The notes beneath the pieces are model-generated. The model was given only the letters and a program-made list of their open reading frames with translations, searched no databases and had not been told where the DNA came from. Both the position numbers and the translations under genes were made by a program. 64,000 bases of DNA from Saprospiraceae bacterium (GTDB lineage: Bacteria > Bacteroidota > Bacteroidia > Chitinophagales > Saprospiraceae): positions 99,130 to 163,129 of the forward strand of contig JALHQW010000013.1 in assembly GCA_022841745.1 (NCBI GenBank), given 5' to 3'. This document shows, piece by piece, positions 38,011 through 46,956 of this stretch; within the stretch, counting starts at the first letter, position 1, and every line of letters begins with the position of its first letter.

Positions 38011-38035
38011 CCTGCAAACGGTTAGGAGAAAAGAA

Positions 38036-38085
38036 AGGGGTTATCAAACCCCGGCGTTCCGAAACATCGGGGTTTGATAACCCCT
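38036..38085. repeat. 17-bp-stem hairpin beside the IS
   Basis: AGGGGTTATCAAACCCC pairs exactly with GGGGTTTGATAACCCCT around 16 bases. Its GGGTTTGA core resembles that of the TGA-loop hairpins. Confidence 0.85.
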
Positions 38086-38185
38086 CCTCTCGTTGGTGAC
38101 TGCTGTTGGCTAAATTTTGTTCATCAATTTTAAATGTGACTATCTATAATTAACTGGCACACTTGTGTCGCAAATCAATAGAAAA

Positions 38186-38908
38186 ATGAAAATTAAATCC
38201 ATTATCGCCTTGGCCGGCCTATTGAGCTTGGCCATTATTTCCATGGCTTTTGTCCAAAAGCCAATCCCAGTTAAAACTACGGAACTAGCTGGAGAAAAGG
38301 AGTCTTTTCTGGAGTTTTTAAGCCAATTCAAAAAAGTGGAACTGCCATATTCCATTGGGCTGAACGACTTGGACGGCTACCGTAATTATCGGGATAATAA
38401 AGCAAAGCCAGCAGCAAAAGGTGCAAAGAAAACAAGTATTAAAACAACTCGGTTTATTCCCGAATCAACGGCTGGGAAGTTCAGTAGGATGGGGCCGCCG
38501 GAGTTGGCACCAGTTGCCAGGTTTTATCCCAATGATAAAATGGTGGCAGTGGTTTATACTTTCAAGCAGCATTTCGGCGGCGATTTAAATATCGAATACC
38601 AACTGTTGCTTTATGACCTAAAAGGCAATATTTTGCAAAAGCAAAAACAGAAGACGCATTTTAGTGGAGCTTTTAACCTGGCTTATTCTTCCATAGAAAA
38701 AACCATGACTTGCTCCATTGATGCGGCAGGTAATATTGCGCAGGCTGAATATAAAAACGTTTGGAAAAAAGATGTGCATGAACATGGCTTTGAAGGCAAT
38801 AAATTGGTTGATTTTAAACCAAGTAAAACGACAGCTTTTAAGTTGGACAGCAAGGGGAGTTTGAACGAAAACAAATATGCTGCAACGGCTTCGAGGGCGC
38901 AACCGTGA
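38186..38908 (+). CDS. Secreted protein of unknown function
   Basis: The 240-aa product starts with a signal peptide (MKIKSIIALAGLLSLAIISM); an in-frame GTG 21 bases upstream is less likely. The mature protein has a basic linker (KPAAKGAKKTSIKTTRF) and a predicted mixed alpha/beta body (MVAVVYTFKQHFGGDLNIEY, QLLLYDLKGNILQKQKQK). No family is recognised. Its AT-rich composition resembles that of the adjacent membrane gene rather than of the VWA gene. It ends 42 bp before a 60-bp palindrome. Confidence 0.7.
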   Translation: MKIKSIIALAGLLSLAIISMAFVQKPIPVKTTELAGEKESFLEFLSQFKKVELPYSIGLNDLDGYRNYRDNKAKPAAKGAKKTSIKTTRFIPESTAGKFSRMGPPELAPVARFYPNDKMVAVVYTFKQHFGGDLNIEYQLLLYDLKGNILQKQKQKTHFSGAFNLAYSSIEKTMTCSIDAAGNIAQAEYKNVWKKDVHEHGFEGNKLVDFKPSKTTAFKLDSKGSLNENKYAATASRAQP

Positions 38909-38950
38909 GCTGAAAATGGGTAAAAAAGCAGCCTTTTTTAACAGTGCAAT

Positions 38951-39010
38951 ATCCGTTGCGTATTCGCTCGGCTCGGCTCCGTAGCCGAGCGGAGCGAATA
39001 CGCAACGGAT
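38951..39010. repeat. Near-perfect 60-bp palindrome
   Basis: ATCCGTTGCGTATTCGCTC starts it and the complement GAGCGAATACGCAACGGAT ends it. The centre is GGCTCGGCT/AGCCGAGC with a 3-4 base loop. Only a couple of positions do not pair. It lies between two genes of the same direction. Confidence 0.9.
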
Positions 39011-39058
39011 GGCATTTAGAAAGCCAATAAACACAATTTTTTCATCAAATATCCCACC

Positions 39059-39730
39059 ATGTCCAAAAGGCATATTCTATCCATAATTTGGCCGCTCGCC
39101 ATCCTGTTTTTCACCTACCAGTTTATTCAGATAATAGCGCCATATACCAGTTGGCAAAGGGACCTGGATTTCCTGATTACGAAGCAGCATATCATCCATT
39201 TGGATTATTACCGGGCTGTATTTTATGCACATATATTCAGCAGCCCAATTGTGCTGGCGAGCGGGGCAGTTTTATACTCAAAATATATGCTCCATAAATG
39301 GCCAAACCTGCACCGCTATGCTGGCCTGATATATGTCGGCTTATTGCTGTTGGTGAGCGCACCAAGCGGTCTGGTGATGGGCTTCTATGCCAATGGCGGC
39401 TGGGCAGCGCAACTCAGTTTTCTCCTACTAACACCGCTGTGGTGGTGGTTTACTTGGAAGGGCTTCGATATGGCACGCAAACGGCAATTTGCGCAGCACA
39501 AAAACTGGATGCTGCGCAGCTATGCGCTCACGCTCTCGGCGGTGAGCCTGCGGATTATGCAAATGCTGATCGGCTATTTTTCAGAACTAGACCACCAAAC
39601 ACAATACGTGCTGGTATCGTGGCTGGCATGGCTTGGGAATCTCGCCGTGGCGGAGGCACTTATTTACCGAAGGACAAAAAAAGCAGCACCCACGGGGACA
39701 ATTCATACCTCACCCCTCATCCCTAATTGA
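39059..39730 (+). CDS. DUF2306-like membrane protein
   Basis: The 223-aa product has about six transmembrane segments. The layout resembles DUF2306: YYRAVFYAHIFSSPIVLASG, then HKWPNLHRYAGLIYVGLLLL with the conserved H-R--G-Y, SAPSGLVMGFYANGGW, and AQHKNWMLRSYALTLSAVSL with H and R that may bind haem or metal. The function of the family is unknown. The 3' end overlaps the convergent DUF1028 gene by 8 bp. Confidence 0.75.
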   Translation: MSKRHILSIIWPLAILFFTYQFIQIIAPYTSWQRDLDFLITKQHIIHLDYYRAVFYAHIFSSPIVLASGAVLYSKYMLHKWPNLHRYAGLIYVGLLLLVSAPSGLVMGFYANGGWAAQLSFLLLTPLWWWFTWKGFDMARKRQFAQHKNWMLRSYALTLSAVSLRIMQMLIGYFSELDHQTQYVLVSWLAWLGNLAVAEALIYRRTKKAAPTGTIHTSPLIPN

Positions 39731-40730
39731 CTACCAACCGCTTCCAACTGCCCCGGCCATCGGCGGTGGAGAGCCTAACCAAGTAAATGCCGGGCTGTTC
39801 CAAGCTCAGCTTCTCGCCAGAGCGGACGGCCTTGCGCAGGCTTAGCCTTTTGCCAGCGGCATCAAAAACCTCCAATTTGGCCTCTTGGTCGGTAGGCATT
39901 TCCAATTGAAAAACACCGCTGGATGGGTTGGGCAGCAGCTTGAAGTCGAAGGGCTGTGCCTCCTCCGTTGTGTTCACGAAGCACGGGGCCGCCGCATCGA
40001 ACAAGGCTTGCAAGCTGTCAATCGGCTCGATTCCAAGGGGGTTGTACGCCACGAAAAGCCGCAGCGAGGGGTCGGCAGGGTCGTCGTCGGGCTTGGCCAC
40101 TTTGATGAAGGCGAACATGGAAGAGGTGCCGTTGTTCAGGCAGCGGGTATCGGCGCCCGGCACTTTGGCGCCCTGCATGGCGGCCATCAGGCGCTCGGAG
40201 AGGCACTTGCCACTGGCCTCGGCGGCGAGGTAGCGAGCCTGCATCGAATCGAGGATTTCCTGTCCGAGGAGGATATTGCCCTGAATAGAATAGTTCGGGC
40301 CGGTCACGTGGTTTTTATAGTCAAAACAATTGATGCCCGTGAAGCCAGCGGCCATGGGTTGGCCATTGATAAGGGCTGCTATGCCGTATTGCCGTTGGGT
40401 GGAATTGTTCTGGGCGTCGTTGGCGGCGAGCCAGTCAATTACCTCCTGCGGCGTCCTTCCAGCAGCCAGTTCTTGGTTGGCGAGTTCCTGGTTGGTCGCA
40501 TTGTAAAAAGATTGGGTATTGATGGCACCAATGCCCGGCAATAGGTCGCCGAGGAAATCGGGGTCGTCGTCTGGGAAATAAAGCTCCAGGTTGTCGGCGC
40601 TGATGCAGGAGGCACCGGCGCTGCCGACTTCACCCGTGAGGCTGTCCACAGCTACGATGGAGAAGGTGTCCTGCGCCATTGCGAAGGCACCAAAAACGAA
40701 CGCAAAAAAGGCAATTGCGAGAATTTTCAT
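39723..40730 (-). CDS. DUF1028 protein with T9SS sorting domain
   Basis: The 335-aa product has a signal peptide (MKILAIAFFAFVFGAFAMAQ), then a DUF1028 domain (DTFSIVAVDSLTGEVGSAGA; GIGAINTQSFYNATNQELAN; QYGIAALINGQPMAAGFTG; SIQGNILLGQEILDSM). DUF1028 is thought to be an Ntn-hydrolase-like fold, with no activity firmly assigned to it that I know of. The last 80 residues are a T9SS type A sorting domain (KLLPNPSSGVFQLEMPTDQE to GSWKRLVVN). So this is a secreted, possibly surface-bound form of an enzyme-like protein. The start at 40730 places the signal peptide first. Confidence 0.85.
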   Translation of the reverse strand: MKILAIAFFAFVFGAFAMAQDTFSIVAVDSLTGEVGSAGASCISADNLELYFPDDDPDFLGDLLPGIGAINTQSFYNATNQELANQELAAGRTPQEVIDWLAANDAQNNSTQRQYGIAALINGQPMAAGFTGINCFDYKNHVTGPNYSIQGNILLGQEILDSMQARYLAAEASGKCLSERLMAAMQGAKVPGADTRCLNNGTSSMFAFIKVAKPDDDPADPSLRLFVAYNPLGIEPIDSLQALFDAAAPCFVNTTEEAQPFDFKLLPNPSSGVFQLEMPTDQEAKLEVFDAAGKRLSLRKAVRSGEKLSLEQPGIYLVRLSTADGRGSWKRLVVN

Positions 40731-40773
40731 GGCACTCAGTTTTGATAAGAAAGTGCCAAAGGTATAAAAACAA

Positions 40774-40806
40774 GCCGGGACATCCAGCATCGCTGAATGT
40801 CCCGGC
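40774..40806 (-). terminator. Hairpin downstream of the 314-aa T9SS gene
   Basis: GCCGGGACATCCAGC pairs with GCTGAATGTCCCGGC (one mismatch) around ATC, 21 bp past the stop. On the minus strand TTGTTTTTATACC follows it. Confidence 0.75.
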
Positions 40807-40827
40807 AAGCATCAAATTTTGTTGATG

Positions 40828-41772
40828 TTATTGCTTGATAATGCTAATCCGTTGCGTATGCGAACCTGTGGTGATGCAGAGTACGTATTGGCCGGGGTTA
40901 AGGCCCCCAAGTTCGAGTTGTTGGCTGCCCGAGCCTTGTAGCAATTGCTGGTGTACGAGTTGTCCATGCAAATTGTAGATAGTGAGCAGGTTCTCATCGC
41001 TGTCGAGGTTTTCCGGCAAATCCAAGGTCAGACCCTCGGAGAAAGGTGTCGGATAAGCCGCTATGTCACCTTGTTTTGCCATTTTCACCGCAACAATTTC
41101 GCTGTAGCTGAAATCGCCGGAGAAGTCCACCTGCTTCAGTCGGTAGAGGTTGGTGCCACTTAGGGGCCGTTCATCCACAAAACTGTAGGATTGGGCACTT
41201 GTAGTCGTTCCACGGCCTGCCACTTCCCCGATTGGCTCGAAATCGGTGCCGTTAAGGCTCCTTTCTACCATGAACTTTTCGTTGTCTTGTTCGGAAGCCG
41301 TTGCCCAGGCCAGCATTGTACCATCGTTGGTTCGCACTGCCTTAAAGGAGGTAAGTTCCACTGGAAGCACGGCAAAGCTGATGGTTTGTGTAGCGGTGCA
41401 AGTAGTCCCTGAAGCGCAGGCGCTAGTGGTATAACCTGTCCAAGTGAGCTTTAGGCTGCTAGTACAAGTGGCAACCGTGAATGGACCATAAGTAGTCGTT
41501 GCAGGGGTATTGGTTGTGCTCAGACATGTGTTGGGCAAGATCATAGCCCCGCCAACACATTCCACCGAAATTAACACGCTCTTGTTTCCACCAGAAGTGG
41601 AACTTGCTGTTACCTGAAAAGTGTAGGTGGAAGTGCCGTTGCCGTTGTTGACGATGTCGGCAATGAAATTGGTTACTTGGCCGCAGTTCTGGGCAATGGC
41701 GAAATGCCCAAGTAGCATCAGGCTGACAGAAAATAGTATTTGTTTCAAAGTGAAAAAGAATCTAGTGTTCAT
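40828..41772 (-). CDS. T9SS cargo protein of unknown function
   Basis: The 314-aa product has a signal peptide (MNTRFFFTLKQILFSVSLML to FAIAQ), a small Cys-containing beta domain (residues 28-135, TSTYTFQVTASSTSGGNKS), the very common Bacteroidetes linker LPVELTSFKAV with a fibronectin-III-like domain (WATASEQDNEKFMVERSLNG), and a T9SS type A sorting domain (DIAAYPTPFSEGLTLDLPEN to THTQ-type end QRISIIKQ). It should be exported across the outer membrane. No catalytic motif is visible. Confidence 0.82.
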   Translation of the reverse strand: MNTRFFFTLKQILFSVSLMLLGHFAIAQNCGQVTNFIADIVNNGNGTSTYTFQVTASSTSGGNKSVLISVECVGGAMILPNTCLSTTNTPATTTYGPFTVATCTSSLKLTWTGYTTSACASGTTCTATQTISFAVLPVELTSFKAVRTNDGTMLAWATASEQDNEKFMVERSLNGTDFEPIGEVAGRGTTTSAQSYSFVDERPLSGTNLYRLKQVDFSGDFSYSEIVAVKMAKQGDIAAYPTPFSEGLTLDLPENLDSDENLLTIYNLHGQLVHQQLLQGSGSQQLELGGLNPGQYVLCITTGSHTQRISIIKQ

Positions 41773-42586
41773 GTTTGTTCAATAAAGATTGGTGCTGGGC
41801 AAAAGCGTTGGATTGCCCTTGCGCTGGCATGAAATAGGTTTGTTTAAAATTCCGTAAGAAGTGATACTAAAGAAGTTTGTTTGTTCATCAGAAGCACTGC
41901 TTATTGGGTAGTCTTTTTCTTTGCTGTGAGAGGATATTCAGCAAATTGCGTTGTGACAATTATGTATTGGAGGGAAATGAATGAAGAGAACCAACACTGT
42001 AATTCCAATTCATGTGCCAATCCTGAATAGTTGGTTGGAAAATCACCGAGTTCATGCATTTTGCCACACATTTTCAGTGGGTTGTGTGCATTTTATTAGT
42101 TACCCCAAGTTGCAGATAACACAACCTAAATCGCTATACACAAAACATTAATTGGCTTTATTGGACTTTTATTCGATAATTATTTTATATCGCAGATTTT
42201 TACAAGTTCCGCAGATTTTTATTTGGAGCGTCTTAATTTTTTGCAAAAAAAAGCGCAACTTGTGTGAGCATTATTTTTGGTACAACCTCAACTACTTATA
42301 AAAAAGTGCTTTTGTGGTGCAGCAATTTTCAATACCCAGTTAATAAGCGTCAATCCTTTAGTTTTGCGCCGCAAGTTTGGCCAGCAATTGGGCTTTCTGT
42401 CAAATTTCTGTTCAAACATTGCCAACTTTCTTTGAGCCGATTGCGGTGCATCACCCAATTTTGACGTGGAATGAACGTTGGAAAGCCGTGACGGCGATGA
42501 AAGCACCTTGAACCAGTTTTTTACGTACAAACGAAAGCATCGAACCATCTTGGGCAGGCAACAAGCCCATTGATCATGCGCAATAC
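41773..42586. other. Long intergenic region upstream of tonB, 814 bp
   Basis: No convincing gene is found; short open frames on either strand show no protein-like pattern. It is AT-rich. A TATTTTTG (42272-42279) matches the -7 element but has no well-spaced -33 box. It separates two divergent genes and so must contain both promoters. Confidence 0.5.
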
Positions 42587-43423
42587 ATGAGCGACCTGAA
42601 AGAAACGGATAAAGCGACGGACGAAGCGCCATTGGACATCCAGCATGGCGACTGGGATGACATCGTCTTTCGCTACCGCAACAAGCGCTACGGTGCCTAC
42701 CAGCTCAGGAAACGCTATCCCAATCACTTGGTCGGTGCGTTTTTCTTGGCCGTCTCCCTGCTGCTCTTGATTTTGCTCTTCCCAAACATACGGCAATTGT
42801 TCAACGGTGATTTTGAGGAAGTAGAGGAACTGAAATACACCGAGGTGACCCTTACCGAACCGCCGCCCAAGCCGCCAGTGGTACAGCCCGTGGAACCGGA
42901 AAAGCCCAAGCCCGTCAAGAAAAAACCACGGCCCAACGCCCCTCCAAGGCCCAAGGCAGACAAGGCCGTGACAGAACCACTTAGCCCAGTGGTACCACCG
43001 GATACTACCAAGTCAACCACCACCACTGAAAGCCCCGATACGAGCACCGCTGAGGAGCCTGCCCCTACCCCACCGGCCCAACCCGAAGCACCGCCCTTCT
43101 TCGCAGAATACAACACCTCACAGGACCAAGTGCCCAGTTTCCCCAACGGCGAGGTGGCCATGATGCGGTTCATCTACGACAATATCAAGTACCCCACGGT
43201 CGCCCACGAAAAGGGCATAGAAGGCACGGTTCGGGTCAGCTTCATCGTCCAGCGGAACGGCCAAATTACCGACATCAAAGCGCTGGACAGTGTCGGAGGG
43301 GGATGTACCGAAGAAGCCGTCCGCATCGTGCGCAAGATGCCCAACTGGAACCCCGGCAAAATTGGCGGCAGGCCAATACGGGTGCAGCAGACCCTGCCCA
43401 TCAAGTTTGAATTGAAGGATTAA
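42587..43423 (+). CDS. tonB: Energy transducer TonB
   Basis: TonB links the ExbB-ExbD motor in the inner membrane to outer-membrane receptors. The 278-aa product has a cytoplasmic N-terminus with FRYRNKRYGAYQLRKRYPNH, a Bacteroidetes TonB signature, one transmembrane helix (about residues 45-64), a long Pro/Lys-rich periplasmic stalk (PPPKPPVVQPVEPEKPKPVK), and the C-terminal TonB domain (TVRVSFIVQRNGQITDIKAL, ending IRVQQTLPIKFELKD). No exbB or exbD lies nearby, so it may be one of several TonB copies. Confidence 0.93.
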   Translation: MSDLKETDKATDEAPLDIQHGDWDDIVFRYRNKRYGAYQLRKRYPNHLVGAFFLAVSLLLLILLFPNIRQLFNGDFEEVEELKYTEVTLTEPPPKPPVVQPVEPEKPKPVKKKPRPNAPPRPKADKAVTEPLSPVVPPDTTKSTTTTESPDTSTAEEPAPTPPAQPEAPPFFAEYNTSQDQVPSFPNGEVAMMRFIYDNIKYPTVAHEKGIEGTVRVSFIVQRNGQITDIKALDSVGGGCTEEAVRIVRKMPNWNPGKIGGRPIRVQQTLPIKFELKD

Positions 43424-43487
43424 CGGCATCCATCCCAACTGCAGAACCCGCTTTGAGCTATCTTTGGGCCTATTAAAACCACATGAC

Positions 43488-46400
43488 ATGCGCACCATTC
43501 TACTGCTGCTTTTCCCCCTTGTCCTTGCTTCGCAGCCCTGCACCTACCTTGCCTACGACGGCTTCGACTACCCCGCCACCTCGCCGCTCGACGACCAGAA
43601 CGGCGGCTCCGGCTGGGCCGAGCCTTGGCTCACCCAAAACGACGACCAGCTGCTGCCCGGCTACCAGACCAGCAGCGGCACGGGCAGCCTTGCCTTCGGC
43701 AATTTGCAGGCATTGGGCCGCTTCGCAACGGGTGGGCGGGCCTATCTCACTGCAGGCCGTAGGCTGAGCACACAGGACGGCGGGCCATTCGATGAGTATG
43801 TGAGCGAGTTCAACGAGGGCATCGGCACGGCGGCCAATGGCGGCGAGCTTTGGATGAGCGCATTGCTCCGCAAAGACCAGAACAACAGCCAGGAAGTACG
43901 AGCCGGTCTGCACGGCAGCGGCCTTCCTTGGTGCGACAACTGCACGGGCGAAAAAGTGCAGTTCGGCTATTTCGGTGCAGATAGCGACGTGGGCGGGCAG
44001 CGCCGCTGGACGCTCCGCATCGGCGACCAGTTCTTCCCGACCTCCGTGCCGGTGAGCATTGGCACTGCTGCGTTTTTCGTCGTGAAATTCACCTTCAACC
44101 CTAACGGTACGGGCATTGACTTCTACATCAACCCTAACGAACTCGGTAGCGGCAGCCCCACGCCCGTTATATCCCAAAGCACGTTCATGCCGTTCACATT
44201 CCGCAGCGTCGTTACCTACCTCGGCAACGACCCCGGCAACGGCTCGGTGGACGAAATCCGCCTCGCCGATAGCTACCCCTGCGCCGCCCCCGACGGCTCG
44301 GTTACGATTGACCTGCCGCCCGTTGCCATCGTCACGGCCAGCAGCAACGACGGGCAAGCCCCATTCACCGTAAACCTTTCCGGCACGACGAGCTATGACC
44401 CCGAAGGCGGCCCGCTTACTTACCAGTGGAACTTTGGCGACGGCTCTCCCTCTGCATCGGGCGCTTCGCAATCGCATACCTACACCGACCTCGGCAACCT
44501 CACCGTGCGCCTCACCGTCACCGACCAGAACGGACAGCAGCACACGGCAATTTACCCAATCACAGTAAGGGATGAAAACTTGAGCTACCCTTGCCTCAGC
44601 AGTTTCAGTTTGGTGAAACAGGCGGACTGCGACGGGACTGGAGGTATCATACGTATTAATGACCATCCTGAAAGTTTTACCTTGAAGAATGTGCTGGGCC
44701 AAGACATGCCCCTTGCAAACGGCAACGAGTTCCAAAACCTTAACGTAGGTCTTTACTTTTATTTCACCACAAGCAATACTGGTTGCAGTGATAATTTAAA
44801 ATTCATCGTACCAATTGATAGCAACACCTGCCCCGGCTGGCAGCCCCAGCAATGCAACCTCGCCATCGGCACGAACCTCAGCGGCTTCGCCGATTGGGTG
44901 CCGGAGCGGCCCTTGAAGAACCTGATGAAGCACGTCCGCCCGGAGCCGATTGCCTTCAACGACGATTGTTTTTGTTGGGACAACGGCAACCTGTCGCTGC
45001 TGCAATTTGACGCCGACGGCTATCCGACGCATATCCCACAACAAGCCAACGGGGTGCCCAATAAGGTTCGGTACGTGATTTCGAGCGAGGGTGCCAATTT
45101 GCCGCCCGGCGAGACCTACGTACTGTTGTACGACGGCACGGGCAGCCTCGACATTGGTGGCGGCGTGACGGAAACCAGCAATACGCCCGGCAGGGTGCAG
45201 TTCAACGTTAATGCAGCGGACAACATCTTTTTCAGAATAGTTGCTTCGCAAATGGGCGACCCCGTGCGCAACGTCCGCATCCTGCGCCTCGCCGACGAGC
45301 AGGCCGACCTCGACGCCGAGCCGTTTTACGAAGGTTTTTTGGATAAAATAAGGCCGTTCAAGGCACTTCGATTTATGGATTGGGGGCATACCAACGGCAA
45401 CCCCGTGGAGCATTGGGAAGACCGCTCGTCGCTTACGCATTTCACTTATGCGACCGCAACGGGCGTACCCTATGAAATGATGGTGAAATTGGCGAACCAA
45501 CTGAAAAAAGACGTTTGGCTCTGCGTGCCACATGCCGCCGACAGCAACTACGTGGCGCAGATGGCCGCCCTGTTCCGTGACCAGCTCGACCCCGACCTGA
45601 CCATTTACCTCGAATACAGCAACGAGGTCTGGAACTGGATTTTTGCGCAAGCGCACTACAACGCCGATAACGCCCCCAGCAACCTCAACTACGGTCGTGC
45701 AATGGCCATGCGGGCAGGCCGCACCTTCCGCACCTGGCACGAGGTCTTTGGCACTGAAAAAACGAGGGTGAAACGGGTGCTCGGCCTGCAAGCGGGCTTC
45801 AACTACCTTAACGAGCAAATCCTCTCCCACCTCGACCCCGCCGACTGGGACTACGGCTCGCCGACCAGCTACCTCGGCCTCGACCACTCCGACACCGGCC
45901 AGCCCATCCTGAACGCCAGCAGCACCCCAGCGGACATCATCGAGAACGCCCGGAACGCTTGGGCGGGCTTCCGTCCCGTGCTCTGGCAGGACTACAACAA
46001 TATCAAGCTGTTTGGTAAAAAAATCATCAACTACGAGGGCGGGCAGCACTTCGTCGGCAACGTGTTCGGCATCCCGTACCCCTACCAGCAGGCCATGTGG
46101 GATGCGCAGTACAGCCCCGAAATCCATGCGCTCTACGACGAAATGCTTGATACTATCCGCACATGGGGCAGCCGCATGTTCGGCAATTTCAGCCTCGCCA
46201 GCCCGCAAGAGAGCGTCTATGGCTCGTGGGGCGTGCTGAACGATATTGACCTCCAGCCGCCATACATGCAGACGGCCCCCAAGTACCAGGCCCTGCTGGA
46301 CAATATCTGCGAGGAAGACCCGATTGATGCGGTGGAAGAAGCGGCGGATTTGGTTGCTCCGCAATGGGTGCTGTACCCAAACCCGACGAGTGGGCTGGTT

Positions 46401-46604
46401 TGGGCGAGGCTGCCGGAAACGGAAACGCTGGCAGGGTTTGAAACCCTGCCAGCGTTAGTGGTGGTTTGGGACGTGCTGGGGAGGGAGATGCTGCGGGGGC
46501 GGGGGTTTCCGGTGGATTTGGGGGGATTGGGGAATGGGGTGTACAAACTGAGCATGTTTATTGGTGATGCAAATTTGACCACGACCATTGTAGTTGAAAA
46601 ATAA
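43488..46604 (+). CDS. Large T9SS-exported PKD protein with GH-A-like region
   Basis: The 1038-aa product starts MRTILLLLFPLVLASQ. An N-terminal lectin-like beta region (about 20-270) is followed by a PKD domain (VTASSNDGQAPFTVNLSGTT, YQWNFGDGSPSASG). A large C-terminal part follows, with KALRFMDWGHTNGNPVEHWE, then IYLEYSNEVWNW and KIINYEGGQHFVG. The NE and YEGG glutamates resemble the acid/base and nucleophile of clan GH-A glycoside hydrolases, so an enzyme on a polysaccharide is plausible but unproven. It ends with a T9SS sorting domain (VLYPNPTSGLVWARLPE to TTTIVVEK) into which a 33-bp palindrome has been inserted in frame. Composition is GC-rich compared with its neighbours. Confidence 0.8.
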   Translation: MRTILLLLFPLVLASQPCTYLAYDGFDYPATSPLDDQNGGSGWAEPWLTQNDDQLLPGYQTSSGTGSLAFGNLQALGRFATGGRAYLTAGRRLSTQDGGPFDEYVSEFNEGIGTAANGGELWMSALLRKDQNNSQEVRAGLHGSGLPWCDNCTGEKVQFGYFGADSDVGGQRRWTLRIGDQFFPTSVPVSIGTAAFFVVKFTFNPNGTGIDFYINPNELGSGSPTPVISQSTFMPFTFRSVVTYLGNDPGNGSVDEIRLADSYPCAAPDGSVTIDLPPVAIVTASSNDGQAPFTVNLSGTTSYDPEGGPLTYQWNFGDGSPSASGASQSHTYTDLGNLTVRLTVTDQNGQQHTAIYPITVRDENLSYPCLSSFSLVKQADCDGTGGIIRINDHPESFTLKNVLGQDMPLANGNEFQNLNVGLYFYFTTSNTGCSDNLKFIVPIDSNTCPGWQPQQCNLAIGTNLSGFADWVPERPLKNLMKHVRPEPIAFNDDCFCWDNGNLSLLQFDADGYPTHIPQQANGVPNKVRYVISSEGANLPPGETYVLLYDGTGSLDIGGGVTETSNTPGRVQFNVNAADNIFFRIVASQMGDPVRNVRILRLADEQADLDAEPFYEGFLDKIRPFKALRFMDWGHTNGNPVEHWEDRSSLTHFTYATATGVPYEMMVKLANQLKKDVWLCVPHAADSNYVAQMAALFRDQLDPDLTIYLEYSNEVWNWIFAQAHYNADNAPSNLNYGRAMAMRAGRTFRTWHEVFGTEKTRVKRVLGLQAGFNYLNEQILSHLDPADWDYGSPTSYLGLDHSDTGQPILNASSTPADIIENARNAWAGFRPVLWQDYNNIKLFGKKIINYEGGQHFVGNVFGIPYPYQQAMWDAQYSPEIHALYDEMLDTIRTWGSRMFGNFSLASPQESVYGSWGVLNDIDLQPPYMQTAPKYQALLDNICEEDPIDAVEEAADLVAPQWVLYPNPTSGLVWARLPETETLAGFETLPALVVVWDVLGREMLRGRGFPVDLGGLGNGVYKLSMFIGDANLTTTIVVEK
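46424..46456. repeat. 33-bp perfect hairpin inside a coding region, TGA loop
   Basis: AACGCTGGCAGGGTT, TGA, then its exact complement, encoding TLAGFETLPAL in the sorting domain of the PKD protein. It has the same 15-3-15 form as 1548-1580 and 49968-50000. Confidence 0.9.
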
Positions 46605-46689
46605 CTGTTGTCAAGGTGGTGTTTTATTGCGAAGTTTGTAGGACTAACTGCTTGAATCAGGAGTAGATTTGAGCCAATCAAATTAAGCC

Positions 46690-46911
46690 ATGCAAGAATT
46701 AGCAAGACCATTGACGAATACGCAACTAGAAATCCTGAAGAGTTTTTCACATGACTTATCGGAGCAGGAACTGCTCGAACTGCGCAAAACATTGGCTGAT
46801 TTTTTTGCCAGACGTGCCGTGGCTGCCGCCAACAAGGTGTGGGATGAAAAGGGCTGGACGGACAAGGATGTGGATAGGATGCTGAATACGAAAATGCGGA
46901 AACGGCAGTGA
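46690..46911 (+). CDS. Small helical protein, antitoxin-like
   Basis: The 73-aa product (MQELARPLTNTQLEILKSFS, then DLSEQELLELRKTLADFFAR and KVWDEKGWTDKDVDRMLNTK) matches in style the small helical proteins often found just upstream of PIN-domain toxins in Bacteroidetes and cyanobacteria. No toxin follows: the next gene, 45 bp downstream, is a trypsin-like protease. It may be an orphan antitoxin or an unrelated small protein. The start is the only ATG at a suitable place. Confidence 0.6.
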   Translation: MQELARPLTNTQLEILKSFSHDLSEQELLELRKTLADFFARRAVAAANKVWDEKGWTDKDVDRMLNTKMRKRQ

Positions 46912-46956
46912 AATGAAATAAGTTGACATTAAATCTCCCAAATAAAAACGTAAATA

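Noticed and set aside
36680..38020. Target-site duplication of the IS256 element
   Set aside because: Flanking bases CTTTCCACAG and TCCTGCAAAC do not give an exact 8-9 bp direct repeat, so none is claimed.
42288..42632. Possible gene in the region upstream of tonB
   Set aside because: The frame has no start context, no family pattern and overlaps the tonB start on the other strand.
43500..46364. Two long minus-strand frames (411 and 522 codons)
   Set aside because: Both are antisense to the PKD protein gene, which has a signal peptide, domains and sorting domain; GC-rich codons keep the opposite frame open.
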